The notes beneath the pieces are model-generated. The model was not told the DNA's origin. It searched no databases and worked only from the letters and a program-made list of their open reading frames with translations. 64,000 nt of DNA from Deltaproteobacteria bacterium (lineage in GTDB: Bacteria; Myxococcota_A; Polyangia; HGW-17; JAJRWW01): the NCBI GenBank assembly GCA_029938605.1, contig JAOZUO010000001.1, positions 21,905 to 85,904 on the forward strand. The letters are read 5' to 3'. The translations under genes and the position numbers were made by a program. How positions within the stretch are numbered: position 1 is the stretch's first letter; each line of letters begins with the position of its first letter. Of the stretch, positions 44,501 through 52,209 are shown piece after piece.

Positions 44501-44686
44501 GGGCGCCTGGGCTACGGGCGCCTGGGGCACGGGTACCTGGGCCGAGGGAGAGCCCGAGCCCATAAACAGCGTCTGGTTGGCGGACCCCTGGTCCTGGCCG
44601 CCCGGCGTGGGCGCTCCACACCCACCGCAGAACATGGCGCCGGCCTTGTTCCGCTTCCCGCACTTCCCGCAAATATTATCGGCCAT
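41525..44686 (-). CDS. Membrane-anchored Ser/Thr protein kinase with zinc ribbon
   Basis: This 1053-residue Hanks-type kinase starts at ATG 44686 (MADNICGKCGKRNKAGAMFC). An N-terminal zinc ribbon (four Cys) is followed by two low-complexity linkers of pentapeptide repeats (PVAQA type and MAAPP type). The kinase domain is at about residues 275-545: Gly loop IGEGGFGDVYRARQ, VAIK Lys (EVAIKVLAP), catalytic loop VHRDIKPENVFL and DFGIAKIV. One transmembrane helix (LIIVLVLVALGLVGFGLWFF, about residue 615) leads to a C-terminal region of about 420 residues, probably a periplasmic sensor. The nearby FHA protein is a likely partner. It is convergent with the DUF819 gene. Confidence 0.95.
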   Translation of the reverse strand: MADNICGKCGKRNKAGAMFCGGCGAPTPGGQDQGSANQTLFMGSGSPSAQVPVPQAPVAQAPVAQAPVAQAPVAQAPVAQAPVPQAPVPQAPVPQAPVPQAPAPQAPVQPAYSPPAAAQPAYTPATPSAPVGGPSSRITSMPKGPPSRARSVAGPMGNGPSVAGPMGNGPSAVVPRPAPLTPGAPPVQPSPGMMETIAVGGPGAPGPISPPGVAPGAPPVAAPPRAAPPMAAPPMAAPPMAAPPMAAPPTAAPPSVAAPVPGGASVAPGPDDDDLTGKTLNRRYLVEQHIGEGGFGDVYRARQIQMDREVAIKVLAPGMSQDENLVARFRREAKSACNLRDPHTIITYDFDETENGLLYIAMELLQGETLFDVMEELTLVPAARTAGILEQCCTSLGEAHSMNIVHRDIKPENVFLEHRPDYPDFVKILDFGIAKIVAGDLAAGPQLTAAGQTLGTLEYMSPEQLMGKQLDGRSDIYALGMLAYQMLTGTLPFSSDSPASIIQWQLKETPQPVSSLVPTVPQDFDPIILKMLAKERDTRYSAVSELREDLRQMMARNGWLVGGGTGPMTAVPQAPLPGAPSQPVPVAGSRPIGAVSGTDAMLPTSAAHQKKSNLPLIIVLVLVALGLVGFGLWFFVLGGGDGGDSKSSSKVGPKTKTEQGMTLAKGDMKRSATMRPATMRPAGKSAAAMGPVAARLAPMGPTPVRVAAKKPSLGGLFGVLGGRSSALSGSGKATSGIGALLGVGKKLPAPGKITKGRRSRAGIKASERNPLRVIPPELPLWGQVDLDAVRKTRWGRQLLAKIPANAFKALASMGLSPAKIGTIAMGLRFKKTAGGTEEPVMIFAVSGDLKTKALLRALKKAEGKIQETKVAGHTVLAKDDLNLVLTSNKLVLFSSTDFIRHGLSRMTSKRVKSAADTGWGKALLKGMGVTSTPHMLIAMTLSPDLQKQAASLLAQLKAGSGATIENFMLYGLASGSGLDLTLAATCNSSGVATKLNRLLPMMVKMFSSKIPGPFKSLVTSLRFETRGKVLALRLKVDETKLGLISTLLLAAAK
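44361..44540 (-). repeat. 15-bp tandem repeat encoding VAQAP/VPQAP linker
   Basis: Eleven 15-bp units (CCTGGGCTACGGGCG type) from 44371 to 44535, plus partial ends, encode a PVAQA/PVPQA pentapeptide linker of the kinase. A second 15-bp array (GGGAGGCGCAGCCAT, encoding MAAPP) lies at about 43930-44040. Confidence 0.92.
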
Positions 44687-44819
44687 GCTACTCCCTGCTC
44701 CTACTTTTGCGCCCATTTGCGCCCATTGGCACCCGCTGGCACCCGCTGGCACCCTGAATTGGGTGAACGTTATCACACCCCGTCACTCATTGAAACCAGG
44801 TGTCAGGCCAGACTCGAGG

Positions 44820-45040
44820 GCCCCAAAGGCCGATCAGACCTCTTCGAAAGGCCGATCAGACCTCTTCGAAACGTAGGAGCTGATCTCCGAGGCGGATAAA
44901 GTCTCCGGGCTGAAGCAGCCGCTCCTTGTCCACCTGAATGTAGGTACCATTGGAGCTGTTGAGGTCCACCAACCAGGCCTTGCCGCCTTCGTTACGAATG
45001 GCGGCGTGCATGCGGGACATGAAGTCGTCGTCCGAAAAGA
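44820..45040. repeat. 221-bp direct repeat, left copy
   Basis: This is identical base for base (by eye) to 47186-47406. It holds the last 61 codons of the FHA gene plus its stop, and begins with a 22-bp repeat (44826-44869). Confidence 0.94.
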
Positions 45041-45143
45041 GGTGCTCATTCACTGTATGTGGGTAGATTCCGGTGATCCAATCCCCTCTTCTGTTCAGAA
45101 ACAATGGAATTGTTTTCGTAGAGGCTGTGAAAACAGTGGTCAA
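44856..45143 (-). pseudogene. FHA-gene fragment duplicated from 47222-48703
   Basis: The last 61 codons (SDDDFMSRMHAAIRNEGGKA to LLRFEEV) are identical to the C-terminus of the intact FHA protein. The fragment lacks the first FHA domain, the zinc ribbons and the Gly-Arg strand of the second FHA domain, so it cannot fold as a full FHA domain. The first 34 residues of the 95-residue ORF are unrelated sequence. It lies just upstream of the kinase gene. Confidence 0.8.
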
Positions 45144-45214
45144 CCGTTCCTAGCGGTTGTCCACCGGACCGGCAGTTTCCATCAGCCTTCCCCCGGCTCG
45201 TAAATTTGGTCCCC
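45041..45214. other. Unexplained junction segment
   Basis: Sequence between the FHA fragment and the 51-bp array. I see no gene in it. It starts where the similarity to the intact FHA gene ends. Confidence 0.5.
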
Positions 45215-45367
45215 ATATGGGACTTAACTCGCTGGTTGACAGCTCAACCCCTGAGTTCGGTCTCTATATGGGACACAACTCGCTGGTTGACAGCTCAACC
45301 CCTGAGTTCGGTCCCTATATGGGACACAACTCGCTGGTTGACAGCTCAACCCATGAGTTCGGTCCTT
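45215..45367. repeat. 51-bp tandem array with inner hairpins
   Basis: Three 51-bp units (45215, 45266, 45317), near-identical, each contain the inverted repeat GGTTGA-CAGC-TCAACC. In all three forward frames the array is open (51 = 17 codons), and the reading would be a 17-residue repeat, but no start, RBS or context supports translation. It could be a hairpin array or a binding-site cluster. Confidence 0.9.
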
Positions 45368-45645
45368 ATTTGGCCTGCGCGGAGCAACTTGCTCCGACCC
45401 GTCCACCCCGATGTTCACCAGCCTGTCGAGCGGGTCCTTCGGGCGGAGTCGTTCCAAAACACGCTCAAGGGACAGCGATGATCGCCGACAGAATCCCAAG
45501 GAGAAGTGCGGTCACGCGGTGCGGGCTCGGTTCAATGTCAGGTCGACACCGCCGCATCATGGCGCAGAGATCGTGAGACAGCACCGCCAGCGTCACCGGC
45601 CCCGGTGCCATTGCCGGCTGCGGTCGTCATGAACACCACCAGGTG
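45368..45645. other. Non-coding or degenerate stretch downstream of the array
   Basis: The minus strand has short protein-like runs (ERVLERLRPKDPLDRLVNIG and LAVLSHDLCAMMRRC) in different frames, broken by stops. This looks like a decayed gene rather than an active one. No clear terminator was found. Confidence 0.4.
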
Positions 45646-46929
45646 CTACGGCGTTTCGTGACTGACGGCGAAGAGGCCGGATTCGTCGACGGCGTAGAGG
45701 GTGCCGTCGATGTCCATGGAGCCCAGTATAGGGGCGCGGTCGCCACTGCAACCAAACCGCCAACGCTCGGTGCCGTCGCGGTTAAGCGATAGCACGGCGC
45801 ACTGGCCATCGAGCGTGGCGCCGAGGTACAGGTTCCCGTCGGCGTCGATGATCGGCCGCCCAGAAAGCCCCTCGGCGATGGGCTTGTCCCACCTGACGGT
45901 TCCATCGGCGTTGAGCGCTTCCAGATGGGCGGTTTCGACACCGGAGACCCCTTCGACGGTTCTCGTGAAGTAGAGCCGGCCGTCCGTGTCGATGGAGGGT
46001 CCGCGCACGACCCGCGAGTCGTAGTCACGACGCCACAGCTCGGTGCCGTCGGCTCCCAAAGCGTACACGCGGTCGATATCGCCCCCGGTAACCACAATGC
46101 GGCCGATGATGTACAGAGTGTCGCGGGCATCGAAACCTCCAATGCCTGCAGTTTGGGCCTCAATGGTGGTGATCTCGGACCGGCCGCCCGCGGGGTCGAG
46201 TCGCCAGAGCACCTGCTGCGCGTACCCCTCGTCCCAGCCGGTAAAACCAATTTGCACGACGCCTCCCCCCGGACCGCGCGCGGGCGTCCAGCAGTCGATG
46301 ATATTCGGACAGGGGAGCGTCCAGAGTGGATCCCCATCAGCCGAGAGCGCCACGACCGTGCCGACACCGTCGATGGTGTAGAGGGTGTCGTCCTCGCCGA
46401 GTGAGATCATGCCAAATTGACCGACCGCCGGCTCAACCTCCCATTTGAGCTGGCCTTGGGGCGTAATCGCAAGAATATTGGCGAAGGTGTGCACGTACAA
46501 TGTACCGTCCCGGCCGATGGCGGTAGGGCCGCTGAAACCGCTGAATTCGCCTGGCAGCGGGGCGTAGCTCCAGAGCTCGTCGCCGTTCCGAGACACCGCC
46601 ACGAGCTCATCATGGTTACGGATCACGTAGAGAGCCCCGGCGGCGGAGATGAGGATTTGGCCGGTGGTATCCCCGCCGTAGGTACGCTCCCAATCCGGAC
46701 CTTCCAGGCGCCAGGCCAGCACCGGCGCGGTCGGTCCCACGGCAGGGGTGTAGCAGGCCCGGCTCGGGCAGCGGCACTCTGTTGGCCACGGGGCGTCCTG
46801 CTCATAGCCTGCCAAGGAAGTGCAGGGGTCCAGGGGCCCGACGTGGTCCATTCCAGGGCGTTTGGCACAGCCAGAACTGGCGATCGCCAGGCCAACCATA
46901 AAAAGCGTAGCGCGTGCTGAGAGTCTCAT
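45646..46929 (-). CDS. PQQ-like beta-propeller lipoprotein
   Basis: This predicted lipoprotein of about 427 residues starts at ATG 46929 with GGAGGCAAGG upstream (MRLSARATLFMVGLAIASSG, lipobox IASSGCAK). After a Cys-rich stretch (CTSLAGYEQDAPWPTECRCP) there are repeated blades of the PQQ/Kelch type, for example ALYVIRNHDELVAVSRNGDE, DGTLYVHTFANILAITPQGQ and GNLYLGATLDGQCAVLSLN. Seven to eight blades can be counted. It would be a surface or periplasmic scaffold. The whole gene lies in the segment enclosed by the 221-bp direct repeats. Confidence 0.85.
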   Translation of the reverse strand: MRLSARATLFMVGLAIASSGCAKRPGMDHVGPLDPCTSLAGYEQDAPWPTECRCPSRACYTPAVGPTAPVLAWRLEGPDWERTYGGDTTGQILISAAGALYVIRNHDELVAVSRNGDELWSYAPLPGEFSGFSGPTAIGRDGTLYVHTFANILAITPQGQLKWEVEPAVGQFGMISLGEDDTLYTIDGVGTVVALSADGDPLWTLPCPNIIDCWTPARGPGGGVVQIGFTGWDEGYAQQVLWRLDPAGGRSEITTIEAQTAGIGGFDARDTLYIIGRIVVTGGDIDRVYALGADGTELWRRDYDSRVVRGPSIDTDGRLYFTRTVEGVSGVETAHLEALNADGTVRWDKPIAEGLSGRPIIDADGNLYLGATLDGQCAVLSLNRDGTERWRFGCSGDRAPILGSMDIDGTLYAVDESGLFAVSHETP

Positions 46930-46978
46930 GATTCGTGCCTTGCCTCCGGTGTCTCGTGGGCCATGGGCCATCGAGACT

Positions 46979-46993
46979 GTCAACTATGTTGAC
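46979..46993. promoter_or_regulatory. Perfect 6-bp inverted repeat upstream of the beta-propeller gene
   Basis: GTCAAC-TAT-GTTGAC lies 50 bp upstream of the ATG at 46929 and looks like an operator. The GTTGA half-site also occurs in the 51-bp array (GGTTGACAGCTCAACC), hinting at a common regulator. Confidence 0.4.
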
Positions 46994-47185
46994 GCAATCG
47001 ACCTCTCATTGGCAACCCGATTGCCCAAAAGGGGACAGATTCGTCGAACACTATTGTTGCGGATTGTGGCTGCAATAGGTGTACCACCCCTGCCACCCGG
47101 CCAACGAGGATTCAGGGGTCCGTAAGAAACACCATGCTGACTTTGGGACATTTGGCTAAGTATGGTGTCGGGCCGGTACTCGGAA

Positions 47186-47406
47186 GCCCCAAAGGCCGAT
47201 CAGACCTCTTCGAAAGGCCGATCAGACCTCTTCGAAACGTAGGAGCTGATCTCCGAGGCGGATAAAGTCTCCGGGCTGAAGCAGCCGCTCCTTGTCCACC
47301 TGAATGTAGGTACCATTGGAGCTGTTGAGGTCCACCAACCAGGCCTTGCCGCCTTCGTTACGAATGGCGGCGTGCATGCGGGACATGAAGTCGTCGTCCG
47401 AAAAGA
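47186..47406. repeat. 221-bp direct repeat, right copy
   Basis: This is the parental copy at the 3' end of the intact FHA gene. It is identical to 44820-45040 at a distance of 2366 bp. Confidence 0.94.
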
Positions 47407-48703
47407 CGATATCTCCGGATTCACGTCCCACCACCACCTCGGCCCGATATAGATGGAACATGTCCCGGCAGATACCCGCTGTGGTCACCTGGCGAAGCCG
47501 GGCCCACGGTAGCTTGGGAGGGGTGCCAAACACCAGCACGCCGTGCTCCACGGCCGGTGCGGGGTCTCGTTCCTGCTCGGAGATGAGCTCGAAACACAGC
47601 ACCTCCATACCCACCAGGAGCCGAAGCCCGTCCCGGAGCTCCTCTTTCTGGCGGATCCGCACGTAGACGCCGTTGAGGCTGTCCAGATCCACCAGGTGAT
47701 ACTGGCCGTCGCGCCGCTCCAGGCGCACATGCCGATCGCTGAGGTAGCCGTCGTCCTCGAACAGTAGCGTACCCGTGCGACGCCCGACATCGAGACGCTC
47801 GCCTACGACCGGAAAGGTGACGCCATCGGAACCATCGCGATTCACGCTCACGAGCTTGAAGGGCGCAGCCTCGGCGGGCTGTCCCGCCGGGAAACGTCCC
47901 GGGGCCGAAGCCGAAGCCGAGCCCGAGCCCGAGCCGTTCTGGGCGATGATCCCCGCAACCGCATTCGGGACGCTCATGGGCGTGGCCCGGTCGGAGCCTG
48001 CCCGATGTCCAGCGGCCGTGAGCACGGGAGCACCAGCGACCACAGGCGTCCCGCCGCTGCCCGGAGGCCTTGGTGCCACCGGTGCGACCACCGGCGACGG
48101 GGGTGCCAGGGGGGCCACGCCCATACTCGGCGTCCGTCTCCGCCCGGTGGATCGAGGCCGATTCGTCGGGGTGGTGGGCGCCGGCGCGACCGCCGTGGAG
48201 ACGGGCATTCCGGAAGGTGGCGTGGGCGGCGCGGCGGGGACCGACAGGTCACTATCGCTCAGCTTGAATCCGCAGTGCTGACAGAAGTTGAACCCCGATG
48301 GCGTCGACCGGCCACAGCTCGGACAGGCAATGGAGGGCTGCGCCGCGGGCTCGACCTCCTCGGACAACCGCCCACCACACTGCCGGCAAAAGGTCATACC
48401 GGGTGGGTTGGTGGTGCCACAGGCTTCACACCGAGCGTCCGCCACGGTAGAGGTCGCCCCAGGCGAGGCCTCGGGCCCGGACCCGCTGTCGTGACCACCG
48501 CTGTCGTGACCACCGCTGTCGTGACCACCGCTGTCGTGGCCACCGCTGTCGTGACCACCGCTGTCGTGGCCACCGCTGTCGTGACCACCGCTGCGCGAGC
48601 TGGACTGATCGGTCTGGGCAACGGACACCAACTGTTTGCCGCAGTCCTGGCAGAAAGTCGCGACCTCTGGGTTGAGCCGCCCACAGTTACTGCATCGGGG
48701 CAT
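47222..48703 (-). CDS. Double-FHA protein with three zinc ribbons
   Basis: This cytoplasmic protein of about 493 residues has three C4 zinc ribbons: CSNCGRLNPEVATFCQDCG at residue 5, CEACGTTNPPGMTFCRQCG near 92 and CPSCGRSTPSGFNFCQHCG near 128. Between the first two is a GGHDS pentapeptide repeated seven times, and a Pro/Ala-rich linker follows. Two phosphothreonine-binding FHA domains form the C-terminal half: LDVGRRTGTLLFEDDGYLSD ... RHVRLERRDG and VVVGRESGDIVFSDDDFMSR ... NSSNGTYI. It probably binds the autophosphorylated kinase of 41525-44686, with which it shares the zinc-ribbon type. Its stop lies in a 22-bp repeat. Confidence 0.93.
   Translation of the reverse strand: MPRCSNCGRLNPEVATFCQDCGKQLVSVAQTDQSSSRSGGHDSGGHDSGGHDSGGHDSGGHDSGGHDSGGHDSGSGPEASPGATSTVADARCEACGTTNPPGMTFCRQCGGRLSEEVEPAAQPSIACPSCGRSTPSGFNFCQHCGFKLSDSDLSVPAAPPTPPSGMPVSTAVAPAPTTPTNRPRSTGRRRTPSMGVAPLAPPSPVVAPVAPRPPGSGGTPVVAGAPVLTAAGHRAGSDRATPMSVPNAVAGIIAQNGSGSGSASASAPGRFPAGQPAEAAPFKLVSVNRDGSDGVTFPVVGERLDVGRRTGTLLFEDDGYLSDRHVRLERRDGQYHLVDLDSLNGVYVRIRQKEELRDGLRLLVGMEVLCFELISEQERDPAPAVEHGVLVFGTPPKLPWARLRQVTTAGICRDMFHLYRAEVVVGRESGDIVFSDDDFMSRMHAAIRNEGGKAWLVDLNSSNGTYIQVDKERLLQPGDFIRLGDQLLRFEEV
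48486..48590 (-). repeat. 15-bp tandem repeat encoding GGHDS
   Basis: Seven 15-bp units (CTGTCGTGACCACCG or TGGCCACCG variants) encode the Gly-Gly-His-Asp-Ser repeat of the FHA protein. The His residues could bind metal. Confidence 0.92.
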
Positions 48704-48916
48704 CACTTTCCTTCTTTACCGAGTCCAAGCTATGGTACAGGGGTAGGCTATCATCTCGGACCGACGGCCGGCTCTTCGGTCGGACCGATGGCCGGATCTT
48801 CGGTCGGAAAGACTCATACTATTTGATCCGGTACTCATCTCATGCTGCCGATAGCACGCGAAAAACATTTACAAGCTCAACACGTTAGGATAATAGAAGC
48901 CGGCAGCTTCAAGTCA

Positions 48917-50059
48917 ATGAAAATGCCAAAAATGTCACGTATTCGCTGGAAACAGACCCTGCTCATCGCCTTTGTGGTTGTCCTCGCCCGCTGCGCTCCG
49001 TTCGTTTACCAGGCCGGATTCTCCGAGCGATCCGACCTGGCCCGCGCGGGAAACCTGCTGGGTCCCTATACGGGGCGAGTGGTGAACAGCGGCACGGGCA
49101 AGCCCGTCGCCAAGGCCCTCGTCTACGCATCCTGGGAGATCGTACGAGGTGTGGGCTTCGTCGCGCCTGGTGGCAGCAGCGTCTACGTCACCCACACCGA
49201 CACCGACGGTCAGTACACTATCCCCAAGCTGGCCACCCTGCCGAAGGGCGCTTCGAGGGCCGTGGCCAACTTCCGGCTGGTGGTCTACTTGCGCGGGTAT
49301 GTAGCCTACCGATCGGACCGGGTCTTCCCCGGGGACGAGCGCCGGTTCGACTTTGTGCAGTTGGACAACAGGGTCAGCCTCGAGCGCTGGAACCCCAACC
49401 TGTCCCATGTGGAGCACCTCCGCTTCATTGGCGGCGGAGGAGCCTTGCGCAAGGCATCCACGTGGGAGGTGCAAGCCGCCGTGGCGCAGATCGAGGGACG
49501 CCCCCTGACGGCGGGAGATCCGGACGGTGATGCCGCAAGCAAGACCGGTCTGCTGGACGCCTCGGAGCTCCTCGACGAAGACGACATCGAGGAGGTCACC
49601 GGTTACAACGGCGGGTTCCGCGTCGCCAGACTCAAGGGCATGCCGCGCACGGCGCGCTATGACAGCCGCCACTTCCGGGCGGAGGGAAAGACCCAGCGCT
49701 TCGACGCCGCCTACCGCGTGTGGCGCCTCAAGGCCCGGGCCGCCGAGCGCCGCTACACGAAGCTGCTGGCGACCTACCCGAAGGCCCAGCCCAAGGACGA
49801 GCTTGGGGACCGGTCCTTCCGGTCACAGGACAAGGACATCGACGCTCTGGTCTGGTTGGTCAAGAAGAGCGGTGTGGTGGTGGCGCTCACCTGTGGCAGG
49901 GATCTGTGCAAGACTCCGAAGAAGCTGCTCATGGTGGCCAAAACCATCCACGACCGTCTGAACCAGCTCGATGATGACGACACCCCGGTCCCGGGAGTGA
50001 TGCCCAGGCCGGTGAACCCCTTCCAGCCCGTCCAACCGCGGAACCCGGTGCTGAAATGA
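48917..50059 (+). CDS. Carboxypeptidase-regulatory-like domain protein, probable lipoprotein
   Basis: This protein of about 380 residues starts at ATG 48917 (MKMPKMSRIRWKQTLLIAFV); the track start at 48842 is less likely. The lipobox-like LARC has Arg at -1, which is non-canonical, so lipidation is uncertain. Residues of about 50-130 look like a carboxypeptidase-regulatory Ig-like domain (GRVVNSGTGKPVAKALVYAS ... TDGQYTIPKLATLPKGASRA). The C-terminal half is charged and helical with Pro tail. Its stop overlaps the next gene's ATG, so the two proteins are co-translated and may act together. Confidence 0.7.
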   Translation: MKMPKMSRIRWKQTLLIAFVVVLARCAPFVYQAGFSERSDLARAGNLLGPYTGRVVNSGTGKPVAKALVYASWEIVRGVGFVAPGGSSVYVTHTDTDGQYTIPKLATLPKGASRAVANFRLVVYLRGYVAYRSDRVFPGDERRFDFVQLDNRVSLERWNPNLSHVEHLRFIGGGGALRKASTWEVQAAVAQIEGRPLTAGDPDGDAASKTGLLDASELLDEDDIEEVTGYNGGFRVARLKGMPRTARYDSRHFRAEGKTQRFDAAYRVWRLKARAAERRYTKLLATYPKAQPKDELGDRSFRSQDKDIDALVWLVKKSGVVVALTCGRDLCKTPKKLLMVAKTIHDRLNQLDDDDTPVPGVMPRPVNPFQPVQPRNPVLK

Positions 50060-51594
50060 CGCGCAAGATCCCGATCAATGCCGCAGGCCGAGCCGCAGGC
50101 AGAACCACAGGCAAAGTCGCAGGACTACTCCTGGTCATGGTCTTGGCCCTGTCGACTACGCCGGCGTACGGCTACGAGGCCGCCTCCACCCACGCGGGCA
50201 TGACCGAGCGGGCGGCGCTCCACTCCAATCAGCTTCACCGGTACCTGACCTCGGTGCACGGCCTGCCACTGGGCATCTTTGAACCCGTACGTCTGGATCT
50301 CCGCCGCCTGGGGTACCTGCAACGGGATGATCTCCGGCTGGCATTCTTGTCTCTGGATCCGGTGAAGGGGTATCGGCCCAACGCCAAAAACATCAACCGC
50401 GCCCTCGCCTGGCTCACGGCCGGATCCGTCGTGGAGGAGATCCCCTTTTCCCGCGGACGTCACCACTTCTTGGACCCACGCACGGGACGCGGGCTGCACA
50501 ACGCCAAGGGGCGCTGGGGCCTCTCCATCCGCATGAGCATCCTGGACTCCATGGAGGGCGGGGGCAGCTTCGGCGGCCTCTGGACGGGCACCAACTTCAA
50601 CCTGAACGGCAAAAGCGTCCTCAAATGGGCCAGGCACAAAAATAACAATCTGAGCCTGCCCCGCCACATGGTTCATCGGCTGGCGGCGTTAACTGCCCTC
50701 ACCCGGGCCGAGCGCCACCACCACCTGGCCATGGCCCTGCTCACCGCCGGAGCCCTGCTGCACCTGCTGCAGGACATGGCGGTTCCGGCCCACGTGCGCA
50801 ACGACTTCGCGGGCACCTACCTGGCAAAGCGCAGCAACATCGACACGGACCAGTCCAGCGCCTACGAAGCTTTGGTCCGCAAGCGCTACGGACGCACGGG
50901 CATCCCCAAGGCCAGTGGGACCATCCCGAAGTTCACCCGCTTCAACGACTTCTTCAAAAACAGCAAAGCCACCGGCCTGGCCCAGCGGACCCAGCGTGGC
51001 TACTTTTCGCTCGGCACCGTGCCCAAGTCCGTCAAGCTCAACCGATCCATGACCTCCCAGGAGATGCAAGCCGCGGTTCGCCTCGCCCTGGGGATCGGGG
51101 GCCCTCCCATCAAGGGACTCAAGTTGCGCGCCGCCGGCGGCGCCGGCCTGTACTACGGGACCCGCTCCAACCCGTACCTCTTCGCCTACCGGGTCACGCC
51201 CCGGGGTCGCCTGGAGTTCACTCTGGACAATCGCTGCTACAGGGCCTCCGCCAAGCGCCTCGTGCCCGAGGCCGTGCGATACTCCACCGGAATGCTGGCC
51301 CACCTGCTGCGGGGCCGCGTGGCCCTGCGTCGGCAGGGGACCCGAATTCAGGCGCACCACAGCGGCCCAACCCTCGGCGCCGGCACCGTAGTCGTGCTGT
51401 GGGATGACGCCAAGGGAAGACGCAAACCCTTGAGCAAAACCGCCACCCGGGCGGGGATCAAGCCCGGCGCGCCGCTGACCTCAGTGGACGTTGGCAAGAT
51501 CCCCAAGCAAGCCCGCCAGGTGGTTATCGCCTGGTCCGGCGTCGACGCCCTTGGCGAGCCCATGGTCATGGGCGGGCGCTACAAGCTCCGCTAA
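50056..51594 (+). CDS. Zinc-dependent phospholipase C/S1-P1 nuclease-like secreted protein
   Basis: This 512-residue secreted protein has a signal peptide (VAGLLLVMVLALSTTPAYGY) and a helical domain with HHHLAMALLTAGALLHLLQD ... MAVPAHVRNDFAG, whose His/Asp pattern fits the zinc-binding helix of phospholipase C and P1 nuclease families. An early THAGMTERA His would be another ligand. The C-terminal region is beta-rich (AGLYYGTRSNPYLFAYRVTP). The substrate (phospholipid or nucleic acid) is not known. It is coupled to the preceding gene by ATGA. A 17-bp tandem repeat begins 9 bp after its stop. Confidence 0.75.
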   Translation: MTRKIPINAAGRAAGRTTGKVAGLLLVMVLALSTTPAYGYEAASTHAGMTERAALHSNQLHRYLTSVHGLPLGIFEPVRLDLRRLGYLQRDDLRLAFLSLDPVKGYRPNAKNINRALAWLTAGSVVEEIPFSRGRHHFLDPRTGRGLHNAKGRWGLSIRMSILDSMEGGGSFGGLWTGTNFNLNGKSVLKWARHKNNNLSLPRHMVHRLAALTALTRAERHHHLAMALLTAGALLHLLQDMAVPAHVRNDFAGTYLAKRSNIDTDQSSAYEALVRKRYGRTGIPKASGTIPKFTRFNDFFKNSKATGLAQRTQRGYFSLGTVPKSVKLNRSMTSQEMQAAVRLALGIGGPPIKGLKLRAAGGAGLYYGTRSNPYLFAYRVTPRGRLEFTLDNRCYRASAKRLVPEAVRYSTGMLAHLLRGRVALRRQGTRIQAHHSGPTLGAGTVVVLWDDAKGRRKPLSKTATRAGIKPGAPLTSVDVGKIPKQARQVVIAWSGVDALGEPMVMGGRYKLR

Positions 51595-51908
51595 CCGTTT
51601 CCGCCGATCCTCGCAATCGGCCAATCCTCGCAACCGGCCAATCCCCGCAACCGGGGTACCTGTCTGATTTTCCATCAGTCGAATTTCGCGACACTTACCG
51701 GGTGTGGCTCTACTTACGCATAGATGACAGTAGGTTAGCATCTTTCCATTCGCCTATGGATGCGACACTTATCCCCTATCGACACAGACCAGAAAGTCGG
51801 AAAAACCAAGCTTAGTCCGTATGCCTCCGAATTCACGACAGAATCGGAGATACCCAATATAGGCACGGTTATTGCACCTGTTTATCAGGAAATCGCAGAC
51901 GATGAGCC
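51595..51908. other. Intergenic stretch with 17-bp repeat
   Basis: It contains the 17-bp repeat at 51604-51654 and a near-palindrome (CTCCGAATTC near 51826 with GAATCGGAGA downstream). I see no gene. It is the only upstream region of the 90-residue ORF. Confidence 0.5.
51604..51654 (+). repeat. 17-bp tandem repeat downstream of the phospholipase-like gene
   Basis: Three 17-bp units (CCAATCCTCGCAACCGG type) run from 51604, 51621 and 51638, starting 9 bp after the stop of 50056-51594. Confidence 0.85.
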
Positions 51909-52181
51909 ATGGTAGTCACTGCTAAAATAGACCTCAAACAGGCCCCCCAATCCGGGTACGCTCTCCAGCTGCGAAGCGTACTCTATCAATATCTGAGTAA
52001 AATCACTGTAGACGGCGTCCTACGACGCATATACCGGGAGGAGAAAATAGATCCGGATACCATGAGCAAACACGATCTGGAGCGCATCTACCAGAGCTCG
52101 CTGTTTCTCACCGTCCGGTTGTTCTGCGCTCCCGAAGAGCTGAGCAACGCCATGCTCGATCTGGCCGATCTCCTCGAGTAG
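51909..52181 (+). CDS. Small conserved-looking protein, unknown function
   Basis: This 90-residue acidic/amphipathic protein (SGYALQLRSVLYQYLSKITV ... HDLERIYQSSLFLTVRLFCA) is predicted mostly helical, with one Cys and no signal peptide. I do not recognise a family. Its own upstream region (51655-51908) is unusually AT-rich for this genome, which could mean a recent arrival. It is convergent with the IgGFc-binding-like gene. Confidence 0.5.
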   Translation: MVVTAKIDLKQAPQSGYALQLRSVLYQYLSKITVDGVLRRIYREEKIDPDTMSKHDLERIYQSSLFLTVRLFCAPEELSNAMLDLADLLE

Positions 52182-52209
52182 CTCCCAGCATGGATCCGCC
52201 TGTTGCGTG

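Noticed and set aside
45157-45576. Plus-strand ORF containing the 51-bp repeats
   Set aside because: Open only because 51 is a multiple of three; no RBS and no recognisable domain.
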